NCBI GenBank assembly: GCA_023248745.1
Contig: JAHFDZ010000030.1
Location: 1 to 34,655 of the forward strand
Length of the DNA stretch: 34,655 bases
Origin: Myxococcales bacterium
GTDB lineage: Bacteria; Myxococcota_A; Polyangia; Polyangiales; Polyangiaceae
Reading direction: 5' to 3'
The translations under genes and the position numbers were made by a program. Each line of letters starts with the position of its first letter. Positions within the stretch are counted from its first letter, which is position 1. The notes below the pieces were generated by a model, which had not been told where the DNA came from, searched no databases, and worked only from the letters and a program-made list of their open reading frames with translations. This document shows, one piece after another, positions 15,737-24,157 of the stretch.

Positions 15737-16669
15737 ATGCGTATCTTCTCGTTCTTGTTAATGTCTTGCGTCGGGATCTACGCGTCGATCGCGCATGCAA
15801 CCGACATCACCGTTGTGCGCCAAAAAGGGGCAGAGAGTTGCCCACAAACGCAAGCTCCTGCTGAGGCCGCGAGCACGATCGATCTTCACGTCGTCCTGAC
15901 GTATCAACGAACACGAGTCGGCTTTCGCGCGCGACTGACGAGTTCGGGAGCCTACGAAGGTGAGCGAACGCTCGAGACAACGAAGCAGTGTCGCGATCTC
16001 GGGCCGGCGATTGCGGTCGTGCTCGCGTTGCTCGAAGACGAGACTGTTCACGCCGTTCATGCGCAACCCGAAGCGCACGCCGTCTTGTTACCTGCGCGGA
16101 CGGGACCTGTCGTAACGCCTCCACCACCGCAACGTGCGGCGGAGTTCCCCAAGAGTCATATCTTTCAGTCCCGCTTGGGAATGGGCTTGCGGACGGGTTT
16201 TCTTCTCGGCCTCGAAGCAGAAGCAGCACTCCTCTTCTCAGCCGAAACACGGCTACGCCTCAGGCAATCCTGGAGCTGGTATGGTGGCGTTACCTGGGTT
16301 GCGCCCAAAACAAGCGCACTTGGATCGGGGCAAATCTCCTTTGAGGCTTGGGCATCGCACACGGGATTTTGCTTTCATTCGAACAACCCGCGCATTGAAG
16401 CGAATCTTTGCACCGGCATTTTTATCGGCCGTCGCACAGGCGAAGCGCGAGGATTCGAGAGCGCTCGCTCGGCCCATCTTCCATGGCTTGGTGCATCGCT
16501 AAGCGCCGGACTCGGAATTCGCTTGGCCAAACCTCTTTCGGTAGACTTACGCGCGCGCGCGCTCGTTCCATTTCGACGTGATGTGTTCGTCCTCGAAGGC
16601 GCCTCTAACGTCGACGCTTCTTGGCCGGTTGGGCTCGAAAACACAATTGGGCTTAATTGGACGCCGTGA
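15737..16669 (+). CDS. Exported protein with outer-membrane-barrel-like C-terminal half
   Basis: 310 residues. The signal peptide ends in Ala-His-Ala at residues 19-21. The first half of the mature part (about 22-115) is a mixed domain with two cysteines and a helix containing a run of Val, Leu and Ala. A short Pro-rich linker follows (about 125-135). The second half alternates hydrophobic and polar residues with many aromatic and Gly residues and ends in Gly-Leu-Asn-Trp-Thr-Pro, which fits a small outer-membrane beta barrel. No named family was recognised. Its stop codon overlaps the start of the ECF sigma gene (GTGA at 16666-16669), implying translational coupling. It may be the target or the sensor of that sigma factor. 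Confidence 0.7.
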   Translation: MRIFSFLLMSCVGIYASIAHATDITVVRQKGAESCPQTQAPAEAASTIDLHVVLTYQRTRVGFRARLTSSGAYEGERTLETTKQCRDLGPAIAVVLALLEDETVHAVHAQPEAHAVLLPARTGPVVTPPPPQRAAEFPKSHIFQSRLGMGLRTGFLLGLEAEAALLFSAETRLRLRQSWSWYGGVTWVAPKTSALGSGQISFEAWASHTGFCFHSNNPRIEANLCTGIFIGRRTGEARGFESARSAHLPWLGASLSAGLGIRLAKPLSVDLRARALVPFRRDVFVLEGASNVDASWPVGLENTIGLNWTP

Positions 16670-17214
16670 GTGATCGAAACGACCCGCTGCGTCCACTGAC
16701 TGGTTTTGTGGACTTCCGTGCCGTCTACGACGCCCATTTCGCCTTCGTTTGGCGAAACTTACGACGGCTGGGCGTGCGCGAAGTCGATCTTCCCGATGCG
16801 ACGCAAGACGCCTTCGTGGTCGTACACCGCAAGCTTGCCGAGTTCGAGGGGAGAGCAAAAATCACGACGTGGCTGTTCGCCATTTGCCTTCGCGTCGCTT
16901 CCGATCGCCGCAAAACGACGCGATACGCAACGCGTGAAGATCCATTTTGTGATCAATCGCATGCACCGACATCAACCTCGAGTCGACCCGAAACAGCACA
17001 GCTGATCGAACACCTTCTCGGAGCCCTTCCCGTCGAGCAACGGATCGTCTTTGTCATGTTTGAACTCGAAGGATTCTCAGGCGAAGAGATCGCCGATGCC
17101 CTTGCCATTCCCGTCGGCACAGTTCGCTCGCGCCTTCGTTTGGCGCGCGACGCGTTCCGCACTTCGACTGCCCAGTTGACCGAGTCTTTGCGACTCGCCG
17201 CGAGCCCACCATGA
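16666..17214 (+). CDS. ECF-type RNA polymerase sigma factor
   Basis: 182 residues from the GTG at 16666; a TTG at 16657 is less likely. Region 2 spans about 17-85 (DFRAVYDAHFAFVWRNLRRLG, then DATQDAFVVVHRKL and TTWLFAICLRVASD, the core-binding and -10 recognition helices). After a variable linker, region 4 covers about 120-170 with LPVEQRIVFVMFELEGFSGEEIADAL and VGTVRSRLRLARDAF, the -35 recognition helix-turn-helix. There is no region 1 or 3, as expected for the extracytoplasmic-function group. It overlaps the gene before (GTGA) and the gene after (ATGA), so all three are one translational unit. Regulation by the downstream membrane protein is inferred from this layout. Confidence 0.92.
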   Translation: MSDRNDPLRPLTGFVDFRAVYDAHFAFVWRNLRRLGVREVDLPDATQDAFVVVHRKLAEFEGRAKITTWLFAICLRVASDRRKTTRYATREDPFCDQSHAPTSTSSRPETAQLIEHLLGALPVEQRIVFVMFELEGFSGEEIADALAIPVGTVRSRLRLARDAFRTSTAQLTESLRLAASPP

Positions 17215-17924
17215 CGCACGACCCCACACGCCTTTTGAGCGACCCAAACGAGAGCGAAACTTTACGCCATTTCTTAAGGGACGAAGCCCACCTGCCGATT
17301 CCGCACGGCATGGACGCCGCCATCTTGGCAAAGCTATCCGAGGCGCCGATCCCCTCGACAAGCACCTCAACAACAATCACAACGGCGCCTTGGCTCAAAT
17401 TCATCATCGTGATTGGCAGTGGTGCCCTCGTGGCGTTCATCGCGTATCGAACGACAACTCGCACTTCGTCAACTTTGTTGCCCATGCCTTCCGCCACGCA
17501 GGTATCCACTGTGGTCGCTTCCGCAGCGTTCCCTGTCGCGGTCCCGACGGTCGGAGTTCCTGTCATCCCCACCGCACCCCTTCAACGTCAGGAACAAGCA
17601 GCTCCGATAGCTCCGCAAGTCATACCGACGCCGTTGCCATCGCAAGGGACCGGCGACCTCAGTCGAGAGGCCGCGCTCTTGAATCGTGCGCGGGTTTCGC
17701 TTCGCGCCGGTGAGCCTGCGGTGGCGCTCGCAACGCTCGCGACCCATGCCAAGGAATTTCCGAACGGAACGTTAGCGCAAGAACGCGCGATACTTGAGAT
17801 TCAAGCGCGAAAAGCGGCAGGGCAGACGGATCAAGCACGTACGCAATCGGAGCAGTTTGTGCGCGAGCACCCAGAGAGTCCCCACGCCAAAGTTCTCAAG
17901 AGCGAAGAAGGGAAAGCCGATTGA
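17211..17924 (+). CDS. Single-span membrane protein with C-terminal TPR-like helices; putative anti-sigma factor
   Basis: 237 residues. The start ATG overlaps the sigma stop (ATGA at 17211-17214). The N-terminal 55 residues are cytoplasmic and acidic/polar, suitable for sigma binding, but show no zinc-binding His-x3-Cys-x2-Cys motif. One membrane span lies at about 60-82. A Ser/Thr/Val/Pro-rich linker follows (about 83-150). The C-terminal 80 residues form paired helices of the type found in TPR or YbgF/BamD-like proteins (LLNRARVSLRAGEPAVALATL; EFPNGTLAQERAILEIQARKAAG; EHPESPHAKVL). The topology matches myxobacterial anti-sigma or regulatory partners. The family is not certain, and the assignment rests mainly on gene order. 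Confidence 0.65.
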   Translation: MTHDPTRLLSDPNESETLRHFLRDEAHLPIPHGMDAAILAKLSEAPIPSTSTSTTITTAPWLKFIIVIGSGALVAFIAYRTTTRTSSTLLPMPSATQVSTVVASAAFPVAVPTVGVPVIPTAPLQRQEQAAPIAPQVIPTPLPSQGTGDLSREAALLNRARVSLRAGEPAVALATLATHAKEFPNGTLAQERAILEIQARKAAGQTDQARTQSEQFVREHPESPHAKVLKSEEGKAD

Positions 17925-18012
17925 CAAAAAGGACGCGAGCAGTGATCGATTGTTGGTGGTTCGTCCACACACGTGACGGTTGGGCAGAAACGAGAAAGCA
18001 GAAAGGCACTCC

Positions 18013-19719
18013 ATGAACGCCAGACACCCGCACGTCATGATGATCATCGCAAGCGCCATCGGAATCGATTGCGCTTCGCGCGAAGCCAGCCTCGGCGTTG
18101 TGGGAAAGGTGAATGAGGATCCCGCGCGCCTCACGATCGCAGACAAGGTCGACGTCTTACTTGTGGTGGATGACTCGGCATCCATGGACGACAAGCGTGA
18201 ATTGCTCGCCAAGACCATTCCCGACTTCGTCGATCGACTGCTTCATCCCAACTGCCTTGACGCAAACGGCAAGAGCGTGGGCCGGGTTGCCGACGGCCTT
18301 TGCACGATCGGCACGCCGGAGTTTCGTCCCGTTGGCGATTTGCACATCGGCATCACGGGTACATCTTTGCCAATACCCAACAGCTCCAGTTGCGATGAAC
18401 GGGTTGCGAGGGGTGGCCGCTTCAACACGATCGGCAAGGACTACTTGCCCAATGCACGCGCTGCGACCTCGGGCTTTCTTTCGTGGAAGCGTGGGGACAG
18501 CGAGTCGCAGTTGAAGAGCGATACTCAAGATATCGTCTCAGGCATGGCCCGTACCGACTACGGCTGCGGCTACGAAGCTCCACTGGAGAGTTGGTATCGC
18601 TTGCTCGTCGAGCCCGATCCGTACCTATCGGTAAGTGCGGGTGGACCTTTGCAATACGACGGCGTTGACGAAGAACTTCTTGCAGCCCGCAAGGCCTTCA
18701 TGCGACCCGATTCGTTGTTGGTGATCGCCAGCTTCGGTGACGAAGACGACGTCAGTCTCAACATCGGAGCCTTCGGCGGATCCGGTTGGCGAATCACTGC
18801 CCGCCCACACACGAACTATCCACCGACCGCAACGTGTGCGACCGACCCATTCGGGCCGGCATGCACGAGCTGCTGGCTAGCGTCGCAAAATTGCGAGGCG
18901 ATCGAAATGAACGTGCCGAACACGTTGCTTTTCGAACCCAAGCGCTACCTTGGCGTAAATCCTCTCTTTCCGATCTCCCGCTACGCAGGCGCACTCACGT
19001 CATTCACCGTGCCGAGCCTCGCCCGAACGTTTGATCCCAATACCGGCAACCCAATTCAGGCCACCGACTGTGTCAACCCAATCTTCGCGGGCGAACTTCC
19101 ATCCGACGCGAGCGGCGACCTTTGCCATCTCAAAGCCGGCGTCAGGAGCCCAAGCCTCGTGCGCTTCGCTGTGATCGGCGGCATTCCAAGAGCGCTTATC
19201 GCGAACGACAAGGCCGATCCAAACAGCCTCGAAAAGGGACGCCTCAGCACCGCCGAATGGCTGCAGCTGACCGGTCAAGATCCAGAGCACTACAACTACG
19301 CAGGCGCCGATCCCCACATGATTCCCTCTCGCACGGCGCGCGCAGGTCTTGCGGTACCGACATCATCCAACGTCGCTGATCCCATGCATGGTCGCGAACA
19401 CGATCTGCCCGATCAGCTCCAAGCAGCATGCGCGTATACGTTGCCAACACCACTCTCCGACCAGTACGCACTCTGGAGGTGCAACCCTTCCTACAATAAC
19501 CCGTTGTGCGAAGGTGGCGAGCAAGTTCGCGCGAGCGCAGAGCCACCAACACGACTTCTCACGGTCGCAAGAACCTTGGGCGACAGAAGCATCGTATCGT
19601 CGATCTGTCCCGCCGCTAATCTCACCTCACCCCAGTATCCCGAAGAGAGCGCTGCACTCGGATTCCGCCCGCTTTTCAAGAACATCGGCGATTCGATGGC
19701 AACCAACTTGGCGAAATGA
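18013..19719 (+). CDS. Large exported protein with von Willebrand factor A-like domain
   Basis: 568 residues from the ATG at 18013; a TTG at 17980 is possible. The leader is hydrophobic up to Cys20, but the preceding Ile-Asp is a poor lipobox, so lipid attachment is uncertain. The segment KVDVLLVVDDSASMDDKREL (45-64) carries the metal-ion-dependent adhesion motif Asp-x-Ser-x-Ser at Asp53, Ser55 and Ser57. A second conserved-looking strand, SLLVIASFGDEDDVSL, lies about 185 residues later. Many paired cysteines (for example Cys-x2-Cys-Trp and several in PDQLQ...CAYTLP) suggest disulfides outside the cytoplasm. Long exported proteins with a divergent vWA core are common in myxobacteria. Binding partner unknown. 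No obvious operon partner. Confidence 0.75.
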   Translation: MNARHPHVMMIIASAIGIDCASREASLGVVGKVNEDPARLTIADKVDVLLVVDDSASMDDKRELLAKTIPDFVDRLLHPNCLDANGKSVGRVADGLCTIGTPEFRPVGDLHIGITGTSLPIPNSSSCDERVARGGRFNTIGKDYLPNARAATSGFLSWKRGDSESQLKSDTQDIVSGMARTDYGCGYEAPLESWYRLLVEPDPYLSVSAGGPLQYDGVDEELLAARKAFMRPDSLLVIASFGDEDDVSLNIGAFGGSGWRITARPHTNYPPTATCATDPFGPACTSCWLASQNCEAIEMNVPNTLLFEPKRYLGVNPLFPISRYAGALTSFTVPSLARTFDPNTGNPIQATDCVNPIFAGELPSDASGDLCHLKAGVRSPSLVRFAVIGGIPRALIANDKADPNSLEKGRLSTAEWLQLTGQDPEHYNYAGADPHMIPSRTARAGLAVPTSSNVADPMHGREHDLPDQLQAACAYTLPTPLSDQYALWRCNPSYNNPLCEGGEQVRASAEPPTRLLTVARTLGDRSIVSSICPAANLTSPQYPEESAALGFRPLFKNIGDSMATNLAK

Positions 19720-19730
19720 ACTCACGTCGC

Positions 19731-19771
19731 AATTAGTCTACACAGTTGACAGTTCTGCACGTTGACTAATT
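19731..19771. promoter_or_regulatory. Inverted repeat upstream of the ferritin-like gene
   Basis: AATTAGTC (19731-19738) and GACTAATT (19764-19771) are perfect 8-bp inverted arms separated by 25 bp. Within the site lie CAGTTGAC and ACGTTGAC, two near-identical direct copies. The first contains TTGACA (19746-19751), with TAATTC 15 bp downstream as a possible -10. The site lies 38 bp before the ATG of the ferritin-like gene and 12 bp after the previous stop. It may be an operator over a promoter, or a hairpin ending the upstream transcript. Confidence 0.4.
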
Positions 19772-19808
19772 CGGATGCGCTTCGTCGATCTGCGATAGCC
19801 TCAGCGAC

Positions 19809-20984
19809 ATGAACGCTCCCGCTCCAGCGAACGGACCGCCGCGCATCGTCGCTGTCATCTGCAACGTTGGCCTCGTGCTGATGACCGCCGTCTCATTCGG
19901 TACTTGTTGCAAGTACGGGTGCCAGTCGAACCATATTTCGCAAGATGCAGGGTACGGACTCGCATTGGTCTCGGGCCTCCTCGGCCTTTTCATGACCCTC
20001 GTTGCCACGGTCATCTTCATTATGCACCTGCGAAAGAGCAGTTCTGCGACCAATATTTTAGGCCTCATCGCATCGCTCGGCATCGGCCTCGCAAGCTCAC
20101 TTGCAACGCCGTTTTTCTGGATCGCCGCAGCGTCGTCGTCCGGAATCGGAGTCATGGGTGGTTGGGGACGGCCTCTTCGGATCGGACGGCGCGCGGTCAC
20201 GCCAGGCGTCAAGGCAAGTTCAGAATGGGCAAAAGGACCTCGCCCGATCGTCAATTCGCTTGATGAAGAGGTCCGCGGCGTTCTTCGCGATCTTTGGCTG
20301 CATGACGCGCGCAAAGAGCACGCCAGCGTTCCGGCATTTGGCCAAGTCGCATGGCAACTCGTTGCGCTCGGTGCACCGTCTGACCTTGTTCGCCGCGCCC
20401 ACATCTCGTGCCTGCAAGAAATTGATCACGCAGAGCGCTGTTTTGCACTCGCCTCCACTTACGCGGGCCACGATCTCGGCGTGCAGGCGATGCCTGCGCT
20501 CTCAGTCGGTACCGCCTCTTTGCCAAAAGACCGAACGCGCGCGCTCGTGAAAGTTGCAATCGAAGCCCTCATCGATGGCGCACTCCTCGAAGACTACAAT
20601 GCCGAACTTGCACGAACGGCGCTCGCCGATGTTCGCGACACAGCGGCACGCGAAGCCCTCGTTCGCATCGTGCACGACGAGGCCGAACACGCGGCGCTTG
20701 CCTGGGACATCATCGCGTTCTGCCTGACCGAAGGCGGCGCGCCCGTTGCGAACGCACTTTCAAGCACGTTTTCGAAGTTCGGCGACCACGCCGAATCGCT
20801 CTACGATCCCGACCTCGTGCGCCGCATCGATGCGCTTTCCGACAAGACGCCACTTTACGCACACGGACGCGTTCGGTTCGAAATGGCGCAGCCCGTGTTT
20901 CAGTCGCGCAAGGCGGCAGCAGCAGAGAAGCTGGCGACCCTTCTGCGTACGCAAGAGATCGAACGCAACCGCGTCGCTGCCTAA
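19809..20984 (+). CDS. Membrane-anchored ferritin-like di-iron protein
   Basis: 391 residues. The N-terminal part has three to four hydrophobic spans (about 11-31, 48-72, 82-107, and a weaker Gly-rich stretch at 108-118) plus Cys33-Cys34 and Cys38. A basic linker ([12 protein letters not shown], 119-130) leads to a soluble four-helix domain from about 150 to 310. The expected di-iron ligands are present: Glu170 on helix 1, Glu204-x-x-His207 on helix 2, Glu252 on helix 3, and Glu291-x-x-His294 on helix 4. This pattern fits the ferritin/rubrerythrin superfamily. The reaction could be iron oxidation, peroxide removal or substrate oxygenation and cannot be decided. sthA begins 55 bp downstream, so NADPH-linked redox work is a possible context. 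No signal peptide cut is evident. Confidence 0.75.
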   Translation: MNAPAPANGPPRIVAVICNVGLVLMTAVSFGTCCKYGCQSNHISQDAGYGLALVSGLLGLFMTLVATVIFIMHLRKSSSATNILGLIASLGIGLASSLATPFFWIAAASSSGIGVMGGWGRPLRIGRRAVTPGVKASSEWAKGPRPIVNSLDEEVRGVLRDLWLHDARKEHASVPAFGQVAWQLVALGAPSDLVRRAHISCLQEIDHAERCFALASTYAGHDLGVQAMPALSVGTASLPKDRTRALVKVAIEALIDGALLEDYNAELARTALADVRDTAAREALVRIVHDEAEHAALAWDIIAFCLTEGGAPVANALSSTFSKFGDHAESLYDPDLVRRIDALSDKTPLYAHGRVRFEMAQPVFQSRKAAAAEKLATLLRTQEIERNRVAA

Positions 20985-21039
20985 GTTTCGATCGCCACTT
21001 ACTCGTTCACAACCCCGCTCCGATCATACGCTAGCCAAC

Positions 21040-22461
21040 ATGACCATCATTCTCCGCGAGAGCCTTTGGCCCTTCGAGAAGGAACACGACCTCGTCGTCA
21101 TTGGCAGCGGACCCGGCGGTGAAGGCGCGAGCATGAAAGCCGCGAAAGATGGGGCGAGCGTCGTGATGATCGAGCGCTATCGCGAAGTCGGAGGCGGCTG
21201 CACGCACTGGGCAACGATTCCGAGCAAGGCGCTGCGCCATCAAGTGAGCCAAGTGCTCGAGATGCGAAGGAACCCATTTTTTGGGCCCGTCGTCTCTCAA
21301 CTCCCTGTCACCTTCCCGCAGCTCTTGCGCGCCGCAGAAGGCGTCATCGCGAAGCAAGTGGCAATGCGGCGCGACTTCTATCAACGCAACCACGTAAAGG
21401 TCGTCTTCGGCGAGGCGCGCTTTGTCGGGCCAAACGAACTCGAAATCGCAACCTCGAGCGGAAAGCGCAGACTCACAAGCAAAAAGTTCGTCGTTGCTGT
21501 TGGGTCGCGACCTTATCGTCCTAAAGAAATCGATTTCACCCATCCGCTCGTGCGCGACAGCGACACGATTCTCAATCTGGATCAGTCTCCAGGTTCGATC
21601 ACGATCTACGGCGCCGGCGTCGTCGGATGCGAGTACGCGTCGATCTTTCGCAACCTCGGGTTGAAGGTCAACTTGATTCACAATCGAGAGAAGCTGCTCT
21701 CGTTTCTCGACGACGAGATCGTTGACGCGCTCGCCTATCACTTGCGCGACCAAGGCATCCTTATTCGTCACAACGAGGAGTACGAACGGGTCGACACATT
21801 CGGAGACCACGTCGTCCTTCACCTAAAGAGCGGCAAGCGCATCAAGAGCGATTTGCTCCTTTGGGCCCAAGGACGCACCGGCAACACCGAAGGTCTCGGA
21901 CTCGACACGGTCGGGGTTACGCCGGACTCTCGTGGCCAACTCAAGGTGGACGATCACTTCCGCACCGAAGCCCAACATGTCTACGCCGTAGGTGATGTTA
22001 TCGGGTACCCAAGCCTCGCTTCAGCAAGCTACGACCAAGGCAGATTCGCTTCGCATCACGCGGTGCACGGACAGACCGTCAACCATCTTGTCGAGCAAAT
22101 TCCAACCGGAATCTACACATCGCCCGAGATTAGCTCACTCGGAAAAACCGAACGCGAACTCACCTCGGCGGGCATCCCGTATGAAGTCGGCCACACCCTC
22201 TTTCGCTCGCTCGCTCGCGCCCAAATTACGGGTAACACCGTCGGAATGCTCAAGTTGCTCTTCCATCGCGACACGCTCGAGCTGCTCGGCATTCACTGCT
22301 TCGGGGATCAAGCCGCAGAGATCGTGCACATCGGCCAGGCCATCATGTCCCAACCCGCCGGCGCAAATACGATCGAGTACTTTATCAACACGACGTTCAA
22401 CTACCCAACGATGGCCGAGGCTTATCGTGTCGCCGCACTCAACGGCGTGAATCGACTGTAA
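21040..22461 (+). CDS. sthA: Soluble pyridine nucleotide transhydrogenase
   Basis: 473 residues, close to the E. coli enzyme. It is an FAD flavoprotein that transfers hydride between NADPH and NAD and so balances the two pools in the cytoplasm. The FAD-binding GSGPGGEG motif is at 22-29. The active-site stretch is [15 protein letters not shown], with Cys54, but the position of the second redox Cys of dihydrolipoamide dehydrogenases is Thr59, which is diagnostic for SthA. Further matches are [14 protein letters not shown] for NAD(P) binding, [21 protein letters not shown], and the family ending [20 protein letters not shown]. The start is ATG 21040; 98 codons of open frame upstream lie inside the previous gene. 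It converges with the LRR lipoprotein gene, leaving 11 bp. Confidence 0.95.
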   Translation: MTIILRESLWPFEKEHDLVVIGSGPGGEGASMKAAKDGASVVMIERYREVGGGCTHWATIPSKALRHQVSQVLEMRRNPFFGPVVSQLPVTFPQLLRAAEGVIAKQVAMRRDFYQRNHVKVVFGEARFVGPNELEIATSSGKRRLTSKKFVVAVGSRPYRPKEIDFTHPLVRDSDTILNLDQSPGSITIYGAGVVGCEYASIFRNLGLKVNLIHNREKLLSFLDDEIVDALAYHLRDQGILIRHNEEYERVDTFGDHVVLHLKSGKRIKSDLLLWAQGRTGNTEGLGLDTVGVTPDSRGQLKVDDHFRTEAQHVYAVGDVIGYPSLASASYDQGRFASHHAVHGQTVNHLVEQIPTGIYTSPEISSLGKTERELTSAGIPYEVGHTLFRSLARAQITGNTVGMLKLLFHRDTLELLGIHCFGDQAAEIVHIGQAIMSQPAGANTIEYFINTTFNYPTMAEAYRVAALNGVNRL

Positions 22462-22472
22462 CTTTCGAAAAA

Positions 22473-23264
22473 TCAGTGACTCACAATCTTGAGTCCCTTG
22501 CCCGTGAGGCCGCTCAGCGAATCGAGATTCGTGATCGGGCACTCTTCTACGTAGAGCACCTTCAACTTTGCAAGGTCTTTGAGCGCGCTCACGTCTGTTA
22601 CTTTCGTTCGCTTGATGCTCAGCTTTTCGAGGCTCTTTAGTTTTGCAAGTGGCGCAAGATCGACAACCTCGGTGTCATCAAGAGTGAGTTCTGTCAGCTT
22701 CGCAAGATTCGCAAGTGGACTCACGTCTTTCACCTTGGTCTTTGCGAGCTCGAGGCGATCGAGCGCGGTCAATTTCTCGAGCGGCTTTATGTCATCAACT
22801 TCGTTGACCGAAATCCGAAGTGACTCCAATTGAGTGAGCTTTGCGATCGGCGACAGATCTCGGAACTTTCCGGGCGGCAGCGAAAGGCTCTTTAGGCCGG
22901 TCATCTTTGGAAAGACGCAGACGTCGATCTCGTCGAGCGATCGCTTCTTGAGGTTGATCGCGCGAACACCCGCAAGGTCCGCAGCCCTGAGAATACCGGT
23001 TGGCTTATTGAGCTTCACGCGAATCTCCGATTCGAGATCGGAATCGCTCAACGTAAGCTCTGGCCCAGGTGCGCATTCCTTAGGCCGAGTAGGCTCTGCC
23101 CTCGCGGGTGCTGGCGGAGCGGCGGACATAACCGGAGCGGCAGAAGGCGCCAATGCAGCTGATGCAGTCGCCGTGGGTGCAGCCGTGGGCTCTTTCTTGT
23201 CGTCGCAGCCAAGGACAACGAAAGAGAATGCCAGAGAAGCAAGGATGGTAGCTCGGACTTTCAT
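22473..23264 (-). CDS. Leucine-rich-repeat lipoprotein
   Basis: 263 residues. The lipoprotein signal ends in Val-Leu-Gly-Cys20. A low-complexity Ala/Pro/Thr tether (about 25-60) holds the domain off the membrane. After a short cap region (about 65-115) come six tandem leucine-rich repeats of 22 residues with the consensus L..L..L.L....V.D.SPLA, as in internalins. The first is degenerate. This family makes protein-protein contacts on the cell surface or in the periplasm. The ligand is unknown. The start is 12 bp after the FkbM gene ends, so the two are co-transcribed. Confidence 0.88.
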   Translation of the reverse strand: MKVRATILASLAFSFVVLGCDDKKEPTAAPTATASAALAPSAAPVMSAAPPAPARAEPTRPKECAPGPELTLSDSDLESEIRVKLNKPTGILRAADLAGVRAINLKKRSLDEIDVCVFPKMTGLKSLSLPPGKFRDLSPIAKLTQLESLRISVNEVDDIKPLEKLTALDRLELAKTKVKDVSPLANLAKLTELTLDDTEVVDLAPLAKLKSLEKLSIKRTKVTDVSALKDLAKLKVLYVEECPITNLDSLSGLTGKGLKIVSH

Positions 23265-23276
23265 GCGCCCGCGAGA

Positions 23277-24095
23277 CTACGGCAAGACCCTCTCGAAGGC
23301 ATCAAACACATCGCCTAGTTGAGGAGGAACGCAGATCATGTTGTGCGAAACGATCTCTCCGAACACATTCTCGCTATTGCCAAGAAAGTTGTTTGCATTG
23401 AACAACGCTGGGCGGTGCCAATACATCTGATAGTTGAGCGAATGGATATATCGAACGAGGCTCGCCGCCTTTGCGGGTCGATCGTTTTCAACGTAGAGGA
23501 TGGGCGCGCATCGCGCGATGAGAGCGGACGCGCCACGAAGCACTTCCTCCTCCATACCCTCAACGTCGACCTTGATGAGGGCGCATTGCTGCAGGTTGAA
23601 CGCGTCGAGCGGGGAGACCATGACTGCCTCGCCGACGCCACCCGATGCGAGCGAAACGCCGCCAAAATTGTATCTCTTCCCATAGTCCATCGAGGGAAGA
23701 TTCATCGATCCGTCTTTTTCGGCTAGACCCCTTGCCATTGCCATCACGTTTGGAATGCTGTTCAAGGCCACGTTCGCGCACAGCGTTTGGTACAGCACCC
23801 GCTGCGGCTCAAACGCGAGCACCAGTCCCTCGACGCCAACACGTTGCGCGAAGAAGACAGTGTGAGCCCCGATGTTGGCCCCCGCGTCCACGACAACGTC
23901 GCCGCGGCGTAGGAGCAACCGAAACAGGTCCACTTCGCCCTCAGAGAACTCACCATACACGTCGAGCGATCGACCAATGTACATGTCGTGCATGTTGTAG
24001 AGCATCTGTCCGTAGCGGCAGGCTCGCAGTCGGTTGAACGCCGGGAACGGAGAGACTTGAGAGGGGTCGTCAGTCATTTTCGAGGAGCGTTTCAC
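23277..24095 (-). CDS. FkbM family methyltransferase
   Basis: 272 residues; the ATG at 24077 is an alternative start. The SAM-binding motif I is VVVDAGANIGAHTVFFA, followed by the acidic post-I residue in LVLAFEPQR. The signature CALIKVDVEGMEEEVLRGA is the FkbM hallmark. Family members are O-methyltransferases, many acting on sugars or polyketides, a number of them in surface-glycan synthesis. The acceptor is not evident. No secretion signal is present. It precedes the LRR lipoprotein gene by 12 bp and follows the pectinacetylesterase-like gene after a 60-bp gap. Confidence 0.9.
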   Translation of the reverse strand: MKRSSKMTDDPSQVSPFPAFNRLRACRYGQMLYNMHDMYIGRSLDVYGEFSEGEVDLFRLLLRRGDVVVDAGANIGAHTVFFAQRVGVEGLVLAFEPQRVLYQTLCANVALNSIPNVMAMARGLAEKDGSMNLPSMDYGKRYNFGGVSLASGGVGEAVMVSPLDAFNLQQCALIKVDVEGMEEEVLRGASALIARCAPILYVENDRPAKAASLVRYIHSLNYQMYWHRPALFNANNFLGNSENVFGEIVSHNMICVPPQLGDVFDAFERVLP

Positions 24096-24131
24096 GCAGC
24101 TTCAAACATGCCAAGAAAGTTCTTTTTGACA

Positions 24132-24157
24132 CGAGCGTGCATTCAGCGGCGCTCGTT
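24132..24157 (-). terminator. 7-bp-stem hairpin at the end of the pectinacetylesterase gene
   Basis: ACGAGCG (24132-24138) and CGCTCGT (24151-24157) are perfect complements around a 12-nt loop. The stem begins in the stop codon of the upstream gene on the minus strand. An A-rich stretch, not a T run, follows, so efficient intrinsic termination is uncertain. Confidence 0.35.

Noticed and set aside
20746-21039. N-terminal extension of SthA by 98 residues
   Set aside because: The extra frame lies in the coding region of the ferritin-like gene, reads as Arg/Ser-rich shadow sequence, and the family starts near the ATG at 21040.
21031-21822. 263-codon open frame opposite sthA
   Set aside because: Antisense to a strongly conserved enzyme; the translation shows no family features.
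23048-23242. Possible short gene within the tether region of the LRR lipoprotein
   Set aside because: It is an out-of-frame reading of the repetitive Ala/Pro-coding stretch on the same strand.
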